DNA from: Bacteroidota bacterium
GTDB lineage: Bacteria > Bacteroidota > Bacteroidia > B-17B0 > Aurantibacillaceae
DNA length: 5,113 nt
Reading direction: 5' to 3'
Assembly: GCA_947474485.1 (NCBI GenBank)
Contig: CANJJP010000163.1
Coordinates: forward strand, 1-5,113
Shown piece after piece: positions 1 through 5,113 of this stretch. Below the pieces are notes generated by a model. The model did not search any database. It was not told the DNA's origin and saw nothing but the letters and a program-made list of their open reading frames with translations. The translations under genes were made by a program, and so were the position numbers. How positions within the stretch are numbered: position 1 is the first letter of the stretch; every line of letters begins with the position of its first letter.

Positions 1-1599
1 AGTGCTAAAAAAGAAGGAAAGTTTACCATTGGTGCTGCAAGTATTGTTGTTAATGGTGCTAAATTAGAATCCAATGTGATTCCAATTGAGGTTAAAGGTG
101 CAGCACCTCAACAACAAAACAATAATACTAATTCTAACTCTGCAAATGCTTACAATCCTTATGCAAACCAACAAAACACAACTACAACAACTCCACAATA
201 TTCTTCCGACAAATCAAGCGATGATGTTTTTATTAGAACATTTGTAACGAAAAAGTCCTGTTATATTGATGAGCAAATTGTTGTTACACAAAAAGTTTAT
301 TCTCGTTTAAACTTAAGAGGATTTCAAAACTATAAAATGCCTGGTTACAATGGTTTTTGGAGTCAAAACGAAAATCAAAAGAATAAACAAATCGAATTGG
401 GACAAGAGAACATTGATGGTGTAATGTATTATGTAGCAGAGTTTACAAAGTCGTATCTATTTCCTCAACGATCAGGCCAACTAACCATCGAGCCAATGGA
501 GATTGATTGTATTGTAAGAAAACGTAGCAACAAACAACCTCAAAACATATTCGAACAATTTTTTGGTGGTGGTGGTTATGAAGATGTTGTGGTAAAAGCA
601 AAAAGCAAGGCTATTAACATTGATGTAAAATCATTACCCGAAACAGATAAGCCAGCTAACTTTAGCGGTGCCGTAGGTAATTTTAGTTTAAAAGCAGAGA
701 TTTCAAAGGAGAAACTAAAAGCAAATGAAAGCATAAACCTAAAACTAAGTATTGCAGGAAAAGGAAACATTAAAATTACAGATGCTCCTAAAATAACTTT
801 TCCTGATGGTTTTGAAACCTACGACCCAAAAATAACAGAAAGTTACAATGAAGGTGGAAGCTTTAGTGGAACAAAAACTTACGATTATCTTTTAATTCCG
901 CGCAAGCCAGGTGAGTTTGTAATTAAGGATTTAGACTTTAGTTATTTTGATCCTGAGAAAAAAACATACGTTCACGTACCTGCACCCGAGTTTAACATCA
1001 GTGTTAGCCCCGATCCAAATGGTTCAAACACAACAGTTGCTGTTGACCCTAGCGTTTCCAAAACAAGTGTAGAAGCAAAAGAGAATGATATTCGTTATTT
1101 AAAAACTAAAAATATACAACTAGAAAAAATTGACACTTTCTTTTTCTCATCGTGGAAACATTATTTATTGCTCGGTTTGCCAATACTACTATTTGCAGGT
1201 TTTCTTGTAATGCATAACAAAATGCAAAAAATGAATAGTGATGTGGCTGCTGTTAAAGAACGTAAAGCTGCTAAATTAGCTCGTAAACAATTAGTAAAAG
1301 CTGAAGTGTTTAAAACACAAAATAATAAAGATGGTTTCTATCAAGAGGTTTCCATTGCTTTAAATAGTTATATCAGTAATAAATTAAACATTCCGGTTGC
1401 TGAATTGTCGAAAGAAAATATTGAATTACAATTAAGCAAACGAAGTGTGCCTATAGAAACCATTGGCAAGTTGCTTGCAACGCTTGGTGATTGCGACGTG
1501 GCAAGATATGCACCTTCTGCAGTTAGTAACGATATTAATGTAGTTTACAATAACACCGTTGAATTAATAACAAAAATTGAAGATGAAACAAAGGCTTAG
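1..1599 (+). CDS. batD: BatD family protein (aerotolerance), 5'-truncated by window edge
   Basis: BatD is a membrane-anchored protein of the Bat operon, linked to oxygen and stress tolerance in Bacteroides; its biochemical role is not settled. The frame is open from base 1 with no stop, so the true start lies upstream and a GTG at 76 is only an internal codon. The window holds 532 codons and lacks the signal peptide and first part of the first beta-rich domain. Visible in order: the end of that domain, a Gln/Asn/Thr-rich linker (bases 97-225), a second beta-rich domain with an FFGGGG turn near base 560, then the family core with FSGAVGNF (fragment residues 221-228) and IPRKPGEF. One transmembrane helix lies at about bases 1162-1212, followed by a Lys/Arg/Ala-rich cytoplasmic helix and a domain containing ARYAP. 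The order beta-rich exterior, single helix, helical interior is typical of BatD. It overlaps batE by 17 bases. Family assignment is firm; function is by homology. Confidence 0.93.
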   Translation, partial: SAKKEGKFTIGAASIVVNGAKLESNVIPIEVKGAAPQQQNNNTNSNSANAYNPYANQQNTTTTTPQYSSDKSSDDVFIRTFVTKKSCYIDEQIVVTQKVYSRLNLRGFQNYKMPGYNGFWSQNENQKNKQIELGQENIDGVMYYVAEFTKSYLFPQRSGQLTIEPMEIDCIVRKRSNKQPQNIFEQFFGGGGYEDVVVKAKSKAINIDVKSLPETDKPANFSGAVGNFSLKAEISKEKLKANESINLKLSIAGKGNIKITDAPKITFPDGFETYDPKITESYNEGGSFSGTKTYDYLLIPRKPGEFVIKDLDFSYFDPEKKTYVHVPAPEFNISVSPDPNGSNTTVAVDPSVSKTSVEAKENDIRYLKTKNIQLEKIDTFFFSSWKHYLLLGLPILLFAGFLVMHNKMQKMNSDVAAVKERKAAKLARKQLVKAEVFKTQNNKDGFYQEVSIALNSYISNKLNIPVAELSKENIELQLSKRSVPIETIGKLLATLGDCDVARYAPSAVSNDINVVYNNTVELITKIEDETKA

Positions 1600-2338
1600 T
1601 ACACTCTTACTTGCTTTATTGCTAGGTTGCTCTGCACATTTATTTGCAGACAACACTGCTTTGCTTTCATCAGCAAAAAAGGCGTACGATAAAGCGGAGT
1701 ATGAAAACGCAATAAACGATTACAAAAAAATTGTTGCAAGTGGCGAAGTTTCTTCTGAATTATATTACAACCTTGGAAATGCTTACTACAAAAACAATGA
1801 AATTGGGAAGGCAATTTACAATTACCAACTAGCACATAAATTAAACCCTTCCGATGAAGATATTAAACACAACTTAACAATAGTAAATAAAAGAACTATA
1901 GACCAAATTGAGATTAAAGAAAACTATTTCGCTAAAAATATCGAGTCGGGTATTTTGCACATATTTAGCACAAGCGGCTGGGCATGGTTTAGTATTTTTA
2001 GTTTGTTTTTAGGAATGCTCTTTTTCGCGCTATTTAAAATTAGCACACGAATGAGAAAGCTACATTTTTGGCTTGGAAGCTTTAGTGTTCTAATTTGCTT
2101 ACTATCGTTTATTCTTGGTTCTTTTGCTTTAGATGAAATTACGAGTCACAAAAACGCTATTGTATTAGAAAAAGAAGTTTCTGCTTTAAGTATGCCTGTT
2201 GCAGAAAGTAAAGAACAATTTAAATTGCACGAAGGAGCTAAAGTTGCTGTATTAGAAAGCAATAATGATTGGACTTCGATACAATTAGATAATGGAAACG
2301 AAGGTTGGATTGAAACAAAAAATTTAGGTTTGTATTAG
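1583..2338 (+). CDS. batE: BatE family protein: TPR, two transmembrane helices, SH3-like domain
   Basis: 251 residues, last gene of the bat operon here. Residues 1-22 form an export signal (basic MKQR, Leu-rich core). Cleavage after HLFA (A22) is plausible, but LLGC at 13-16 also resembles a lipobox, so it could be a lipoprotein. Residues about 26-90 carry two TPR units: the first contains AYDKAEYENAINDYKKI, the second YYNLGNAYYKNNEIGKAI and ends in LNPS. Two hydrophobic helices follow at about 131-151 and 160-183. Residues about 188-250 form a bacterial SH3-like domain with W230 and the GWIE motif. TPR, paired helices and SH3 is the known BatE layout, and it follows batD directly. I chose ATG 1583 over TTG 1577, six bases upstream in frame, because ATG is the stronger start and MKQR gives a normal signal peptide. 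Translation is probably coupled to batD. The TAG stop overlaps the ispF stop on the other strand. The TPR unit suggests protein-protein contact; the partner is unknown. Confidence 0.9.
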   Translation: MKQRLSTLLLALLLGCSAHLFADNTALLSSAKKAYDKAEYENAINDYKKIVASGEVSSELYYNLGNAYYKNNEIGKAIYNYQLAHKLNPSDEDIKHNLTIVNKRTIDQIEIKENYFAKNIESGILHIFSTSGWAWFSIFSLFLGMLFFALFKISTRMRKLHFWLGSFSVLICLLSFILGSFALDEITSHKNAIVLEKEVSALSMPVAESKEQFKLHEGAKVAVLESNNDWTSIQLDNGNEGWIETKNLGLY

Positions 2339-2817
2339 TCTATTCTTTCTATTAGCGCAACTGCGTAAGCGTTCACACCATTTTCAGAACCAACATAACC
2401 CAACCCTTCGTTTGTTGTAGCCTTAATCGAAATATCTTCGACTGAAATTTTCATTATTGGAGCTAACACTTCTTGCATTGCAGTAATGTGTGGATTTATT
2501 TTTGGTTGCTCCATACAAAGTGTTGCATCTACATTTCCTATGCGATAGTTTTTGCTTTCTAATAAAGCAACCACTTCTTTTAGTAAGATTTTACTATCAA
2601 TGTTTTTGTATTTAGAGTCGGTATTTGAAAAATGAAATCCAATGTCTCTTAAATTTGCTGCGCCTAATAATGCATCACATATTGCATGTAACAATACATC
2701 TGCATCACTGTGTCCATCAGCGCCTTTATGATGGTCAATTTTAACTCCACCTAACCAAAGTTCTCTGCCTTCAACTAATTGATGCACGTCAAATCCAAAT
2801 CCTACTTTTATTTTCAT
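2335..2817 (-). CDS. ispF: 2-C-methyl-D-erythritol 2,4-cyclodiphosphate synthase (IspF)
   Basis: IspF converts CDP-methylerythritol 2-phosphate to methylerythritol 2,4-cyclodiphosphate with release of CMP, in the cytoplasmic non-mevalonate (MEP) isoprenoid pathway. The protein has 160 residues, the usual length. The metal-binding residues of the family are present: D10 and H12 in GFDVH, and H44 in the segment HSDADVLLHAICDALLGA. H36 and D38, D58 in the RDIG motif, and the C-terminal nucleotide-side motif KATTNEGLG (T134, T135, E137) are all in place, so the enzyme should be active as the family's homotrimer. The start is the ATG at 2815-2817, giving MKIKVGFGFDVH, which places the first motif where the family has it. 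It lies 18 bases downstream of gldC on the same strand, with no promoter or terminator visible between them, so it is probably read from the gldC promoter. Its TAA stop interlocks with the batE stop. No other isoprenoid gene is in the window. Confidence 0.97.
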   Translation of the reverse strand: MKIKVGFGFDVHQLVEGRELWLGGVKIDHHKGADGHSDADVLLHAICDALLGAANLRDIGFHFSNTDSKYKNIDSKILLKEVVALLESKNYRIGNVDATLCMEQPKINPHITAMQEVLAPIMKISVEDISIKATTNEGLGYVGSENGVNAYAVALIERID

Positions 2818-2835
2818 TGAAATTATTTTTGAAAA

Positions 2836-3159
2836 TTATCCTAATACATTCATATCCTTGCCCAGCTCTTTAAAAAAAGCTTTCACACGAGTTGCAGTTA
2901 CTTCATCCCCTGTTGCGCGAATATAAGTATCTGTTAAGGTCATTACGTTTTGGTGATAAAATTTTTTCATTTCATCCACACTCATGTCTTTGGTCCATAA
3001 ATCAATACGCATGGTATTGTTTTCCTTTTTATCCCACATTGCGAGCATAATACTTCCGCAATCGCCTTTCTCACCCGCTTCTTTGGCTTCCCACTCTAAT
3101 TTATGAGGCAAATGGTTTTCATCTACCGTTACTGCAAATTTTATTTCTGATGTTGTCAT
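2836..3159 (-). CDS. gldC: Gliding motility-associated protein GldC
   Basis: 107 residues with no signal peptide and no membrane helix, so a small soluble, probably cytoplasmic protein. It matches GldC along its length: an N-terminal strand (TSEIKFAVTVDENHLP), an acidic middle (LEWEAKEAGEKGDCG), and the diagnostic segment RIDLWTKDMSVDEMKKF at about 51-67, followed by HQNVMTLTDTYIRATGD. In Flavobacterium johnsoniae gldC lies beside gldB and its loss weakens gliding without abolishing it; the biochemical role is unknown. GldC homologues also occur in Bacteroidota that do not glide, so the gene alone does not prove motility. Here it is the first gene of a probable gldC-ispF unit and diverges from holB. 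No gldB lies next to it. A TATCTTTG box ends four bases before the ATG, which fixes the start and implies an mRNA with almost no leader. Confidence 0.9.
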   Translation of the reverse strand: MTTSEIKFAVTVDENHLPHKLEWEAKEAGEKGDCGSIMLAMWDKKENNTMRIDLWTKDMSVDEMKKFYHQNVMTLTDTYIRATGDEVTATRVKAFFKELGKDMNVLG

Positions 3160-3163
3160 GGTA

Positions 3164-3171
3164 CAAAGATA
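3164..3171 (-). promoter_or_regulatory. Putative gldC(-ispF) promoter, -7 box TATCTTTG
   Basis: Read on the minus strand, TATCTTTG matches the Bacteroidota -7 consensus TAnnTTTG exactly. Its last base lies four bases before the gldC ATG, so transcription would begin at or next to the start codon. A -33 element is weak: the best candidate is TTTC, 21 bases upstream (plus-strand positions 3193-3196). The box is flanked by GGTA and TACC, a small dyad that may be chance. Confidence 0.6.
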
Positions 3172-3200
3172 CCTTTTTCGGCAATATTAATTGAAAACTA

Positions 3201-3234
3201 TTTGTTAGGTTTTTTATAGAATATAGTAAATTAG
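3201..3234 (+). promoter_or_regulatory. Putative holB promoter, TTTG and TAAATTAG boxes
   Basis: TTTG at 3201-3204 and TAAATTAG at 3227-3234 are separated by 22 bases, within the spacing described for Flavobacterium promoters (TTG, 17-23 bases, TAnnTTTG). The -7 box has one mismatch (A for T at its seventh base). It ends three bases before the holB ATG, so the transcript would be leaderless or nearly so. Its position in a 78-base gap between divergent genes supports it. Confidence 0.45.
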
Positions 3235-3237
3235 CGC

Positions 3238-4368
3238 ATGCTTTTTTCTCAAGTTCCAGGACAATTAGAAATAAAGAATCGTTTACGCCGTATGGCCGAC
3301 GATGAGCGTATTCCACATGCTTTATTGTTTTTGGGAAGTGAAGGTGTTGGACATCTAACCACGGCCGTTACATTTGCACAGTACGTATTTTGTATTAATA
3401 AAACAGATGGTGAGCCTTGTAATACTTGCCCCGCTTGTCAAAAAGCAAACAAATTAGCTCATCCTGATTTGCATTTTGTTTATCCAATTGCTCTAAGCAA
3501 AGAATTAAGAAAAAGTGAACAACTCATTACAGAATTTCGTGAATGCTTTTTGTCCAATCCATTCATGAACCAACAAGACTGGTTTAATGAACTGAATGCT
3601 GAAAACAAACAACCGACTATTGCTACTGATGAAAGTAGTAATATCTTAAAAGTACTCAGTTATACAAGTTATGAAGGTGGTTATAAAATTATGATTGTTT
3701 GGCAGCCTGAAAAAATGAATGTTGATGCAGCCAATAAACTTTTAAAAATTCTAGAAGAACCGCCTGATAAAACGATTTTTATTTTAGTGTGTAATAGTGC
3801 AGAGCAATTGCTTACTACTATTATTTCGCGTACACAGTTAGTTAATTTTGGTATAGCAAGTACCGATGAAATAAGTGCTTTTTTGCAAGAAACAAAAGGA
3901 TTAAACGCACAAACTGCAGAATATTGCGCAAACCTATCTGAAGGTAGTGTGCGTGAGGCATTGCATATTGCAGGGGAGCAGGATAGTAATACTGCATTGT
4001 TAGAGCACTTTCAAGTATTTATGCGTACCGCACTAAAGTTTAATGCTTTAAAAATAAACCCTTGGATTGACCAAACCGCAAGCATGGGAAGAGAAAAACA
4101 AAAGTACTTTCTTACATACGGTTTACAGTTACTCCGAGAATGTTTATTGTTGAACAGTGGTGGAGAAAGCCTAGTGCGCGCTCGTAACGAAGAATTAGAG
4201 TTCTTAAAAAAGTTCGCATCGTTTGTACACATGGGCAATTACGAGCTTATTGTAGAAGAGTTTAATAAAGCATTTTACCACATAGAAAGAAACGCAAATC
4301 CTAAAATTTTGTTTATGGATATGAGTTTAAAAATGAATGAACTACTGAACATAAAAAAGCGATCATAA
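3238..4368 (+). CDS. holB: DNA polymerase III subunit delta' (clamp loader)
   Basis: 376 residues. Delta' is the non-ATPase AAA+ subunit of the clamp loader, which with delta and the tau/gamma subunits opens the beta clamp and places it on primed DNA. The N-terminus (VPGQLEIKNRL, then RIPHALLFLG) is typical and supports ATG 3238 as the start. The P-loop region GSEGVGHL (33-40) has His where an active Walker A has Lys, as expected for a subunit that does not hydrolyse ATP. A four-Cys zinc module follows: C52, C61, C64, C67, spaced C-x8-C-x2-C-x2-C. NKLLKILEEPP (167-176) marks the degenerate Walker B region. IISRT (195-199) is the SRC/sensor-1 region, with Thr where the classic motif has Cys. 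The C-terminal part (about 205-376) is helical, matching the lid and collar domains. DnaX is the main alternative for such a sequence, but it would have an intact Walker A and be longer. The gene is probably transcribed from its own promoter just upstream. Confidence 0.94.
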   Translation: MLFSQVPGQLEIKNRLRRMADDERIPHALLFLGSEGVGHLTTAVTFAQYVFCINKTDGEPCNTCPACQKANKLAHPDLHFVYPIALSKELRKSEQLITEFRECFLSNPFMNQQDWFNELNAENKQPTIATDESSNILKVLSYTSYEGGYKIMIVWQPEKMNVDAANKLLKILEEPPDKTIFILVCNSAEQLLTTIISRTQLVNFGIASTDEISAFLQETKGLNAQTAEYCANLSEGSVREALHIAGEQDSNTALLEHFQVFMRTALKFNALKINPWIDQTASMGREKQKYFLTYGLQLLRECLLLNSGGESLVRARNEELEFLKKFASFVHMGNYELIVEEFNKAFYHIERNANPKILFMDMSLKMNELLNIKKRS

Positions 4369-4389
4369 TCCCCTTTTTTCGCGGTTTTT
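4354..4389 (+). terminator. Weak terminator-like hairpin after holB
   Basis: GCGA (4359-4362) can pair with TCGC (4379-4382) around a 16-base loop. Flanking A-run 4354-4358 can pair with the T-run 4385-4389 across a two-base GG bulge. The holB stop codon lies in the loop. The stem is short and the loop long, so this may end few transcripts. Another T-run (4374-4379) lies within the loop. It is the only terminator-like structure I could find in the window. Confidence 0.25.
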
Positions 4390-4405
4390 CCCTCTATTTC
4401 TAATC

Positions 4406-4437
4406 TTTACTTTTTCAATCAAATTTTAGTATCTTTG
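4406..4437 (+). promoter_or_regulatory. Putative ricT promoter, -7 box TATCTTTG
   Basis: TATCTTTG at 4430-4437 is an exact TAnnTTTG match and is identical to the gldC box. A TTTA at 4406-4409, 20 bases upstream, is an imperfect -33 element. The likely transcription start, four to seven bases downstream of the box, leaves a 5' leader of about 13-17 bases before ATG 4458. The promoter implies that ricT need not depend on read-through from holB. Confidence 0.6.
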
Positions 4438-4457
4438 GTTCTTGTATAAATGTAATC

Positions 4458-5113
4458 ATGGGCTGTAGTAGTTGTAGTACAAACGGAAGAGGGAATTATA
4501 ACGATCCTAACGAGAAGGTAGCGGGTTGCGGAAGTGCAACTGGTACTTGTTCAACGGGAGGCTGCAATAAACTCAATGTTTTCGATTGGCTTTCTAATAT
4601 GGAGTTGCCTTCGGGTCAAGCTCCTTTTGATATAATAGAAGTTCGTTTTAAAAATTCGCGTAAAGAATTTTTTAAAAATGTAAATAACCTAACTCTTAGT
4701 GTTGGCGATGTAATTGCTGTTGAATCCTCTCCGGGGCATGATATTGGCGTTGTTTCGGCAATGGGTGAAGTAGTGCGTTTACAATTAAAGAAAAAGAAGA
4801 TTGCTTTAGATAGCGAAGAGATTAAAAAAATCTATCGCAAAGCTAAACAAACTGATATTGATAAGTGGCAAGAAGCACAAGAACTTGAAACGCCTACTAT
4901 GTATAAAGCAAGAACCTTTGCTATACAACATGGTTTGCAAATGAAGATTAGTGATGTTGAATACCAAGGCGATAAAACAAAAGCAATTTTTTATTACACT
5001 GCTGATGCACGTGTAGATTTTCGTCAACTAATTAAAACATTAGCAGATGAATTTAAAGTACGTATTGAAATGCGCCAAATTGGTGCGCGACAAGAGGCGA
5101 GCCGTTTAGGAGC
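4458..5113 (+). CDS. ricT: RicT/PSP1 domain protein, 3'-truncated by window edge
   Basis: The window holds 218 codons plus two bases, with no stop before the edge. Residues 1-36 are Cys-rich: C3, C6, C24, C31, C36, set in Gly/Ser/Thr/Asn. KLNVFDWLSNM follows, then a beta-rich part (about 57-117) with VGDVIAVES and DIGVV, a Lys-rich helical stretch (about 118-145), and the PSP1 core (about 148 onward) with MKISDVEYQ, FYYTADARVDFRQLIK and RIEMRQIGARQEA. The family normally continues with a Gly-rich stretch and a CGR-x-LCC motif; these lie beyond the edge. In Bacillus subtilis RicT (YaaT) works with RicA and RicF in an Fe-S complex affecting RNA processing and development. The role in Bacteroidota is not known, and I recognise neither ricA nor ricF here. 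Older annotations call the family a signal peptidase-like or PSP1 protein. ATG 4458 follows a good TAnnTTTG box by 20 bases and starts the expected MGCSSC. Family assignment is strong; the name ricT is by homology only. Confidence 0.88.
   Translation, partial: MGCSSCSTNGRGNYNDPNEKVAGCGSATGTCSTGGCNKLNVFDWLSNMELPSGQAPFDIIEVRFKNSRKEFFKNVNNLTLSVGDVIAVESSPGHDIGVVSAMGEVVRLQLKKKKIALDSEEIKKIYRKAKQTDIDKWQEAQELETPTMYKARTFAIQHGLQMKISDVEYQGDKTKAIFYYTADARVDFRQLIKTLADEFKVRIEMRQIGARQEASRLG

Noticed and set aside
76..78. GTG at 76 as the start of batD
   Set aside because: The frame is open from base 1 and the residues before the GTG fit the end of the first BatD domain, so this is an internal Val codon.
576..770. 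Minus-strand open frame coding for a hydrophobic, Phe-rich peptide
   Set aside because: It is antisense to the conserved FSGAVGNF region of batD. The apparent hydrophobicity is the complement of Lys/Glu-rich codons.
1596..1835. Minus-strand open frame of 79 codons
   Set aside because: It is antisense to the batE signal peptide and TPR region and has no recognisable content.
3160..3173. GGTA/TACC dyad around the gldC -7 box as an operator
   Set aside because: The arms are only four bases long, and such dyads are common by chance. The identical box upstream of ricT lacks the dyad.
3119..3316. Minus-strand open frame of 65 codons spanning the gldC start and the holB 5' end
   Set aside because: It lies antisense to holB and out of frame with gldC, both strongly supported by family motifs, and its translation shows no recognisable domain.
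4011..4238. Minus-strand open frame of 75 codons
   Set aside because: It is antisense to the C-terminal part of holB and has no motif or plausible start context.
4806..5027. Minus-strand open frame of 73 codons near the right edge
   Set aside because: It is antisense to the PSP1 core of ricT, whose plus-strand frame matches a known family. The hydrophobic, Cys/Phe-rich product is what antisense of Lys/Glu-rich coding sequence gives.

Overview
The window looks like ordinary chromosomal core DNA from a member of the Bacteroidota (Bacteroidetes), probably a flavobacterial or sphingobacterial-type lineage; I cannot place it to genus. The evidence is the gene content (BatD and BatE of the Bat aerotolerance operon, GldC, and a RicT/PSP1 protein with the Cys-rich N-terminus I associate with Bacteroidota), the AT-rich base composition, the lack of clear Shine-Dalgarno sequences, and matches to the Bacteroidota -7 promoter element TAnnTTTG upstream of three genes.

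Layout. (1) Bases 1-2338, plus strand: the 3' end of the bat operon. batD is open at the left edge and its N-terminus is missing. Its last 17 bases overlap the start of batE (TPR, two membrane helices, SH3-like domain). (2) Bases 2335-3159, minus strand: gldC followed after 18 bases by ispF, probably co-transcribed. The ispF and batE stop codons interlock in the four bases TTAG, so the two units converge with no intergenic space. (3) Bases 3160-3237: a 78-base divergent promoter region between gldC and holB. The -7 boxes sit so close to both ATGs that both mRNAs may be leaderless. (4) Bases 3238-4368, plus strand: holB, the DNA polymerase III delta' clamp-loader subunit. (5) Bases 4369-4457: a short gap with a weak terminator-like hairpin and a good TAnnTTTG promoter. 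(6) Bases 4458-5113, plus strand: ricT (PSP1 domain), cut off by the right edge before its conserved C-terminal Cys motif.

How the genes relate. BatD and BatE are envelope proteins of one system. IspF (isoprenoid synthesis), HolB (replication) and RicT (Fe-S-associated regulatory family) are housekeeping proteins, and GldC is the soluble gliding-associated protein. I see no tRNA, rRNA, CRISPR array, insertion sequence or sign of recent transfer, and no gene-free stretch longer than 100 bases. I found no convincing new system. The points most worth a second look are the RicT N-terminal cysteine cluster, the possibly leaderless divergent promoters, and the interlocked convergent stop codons.
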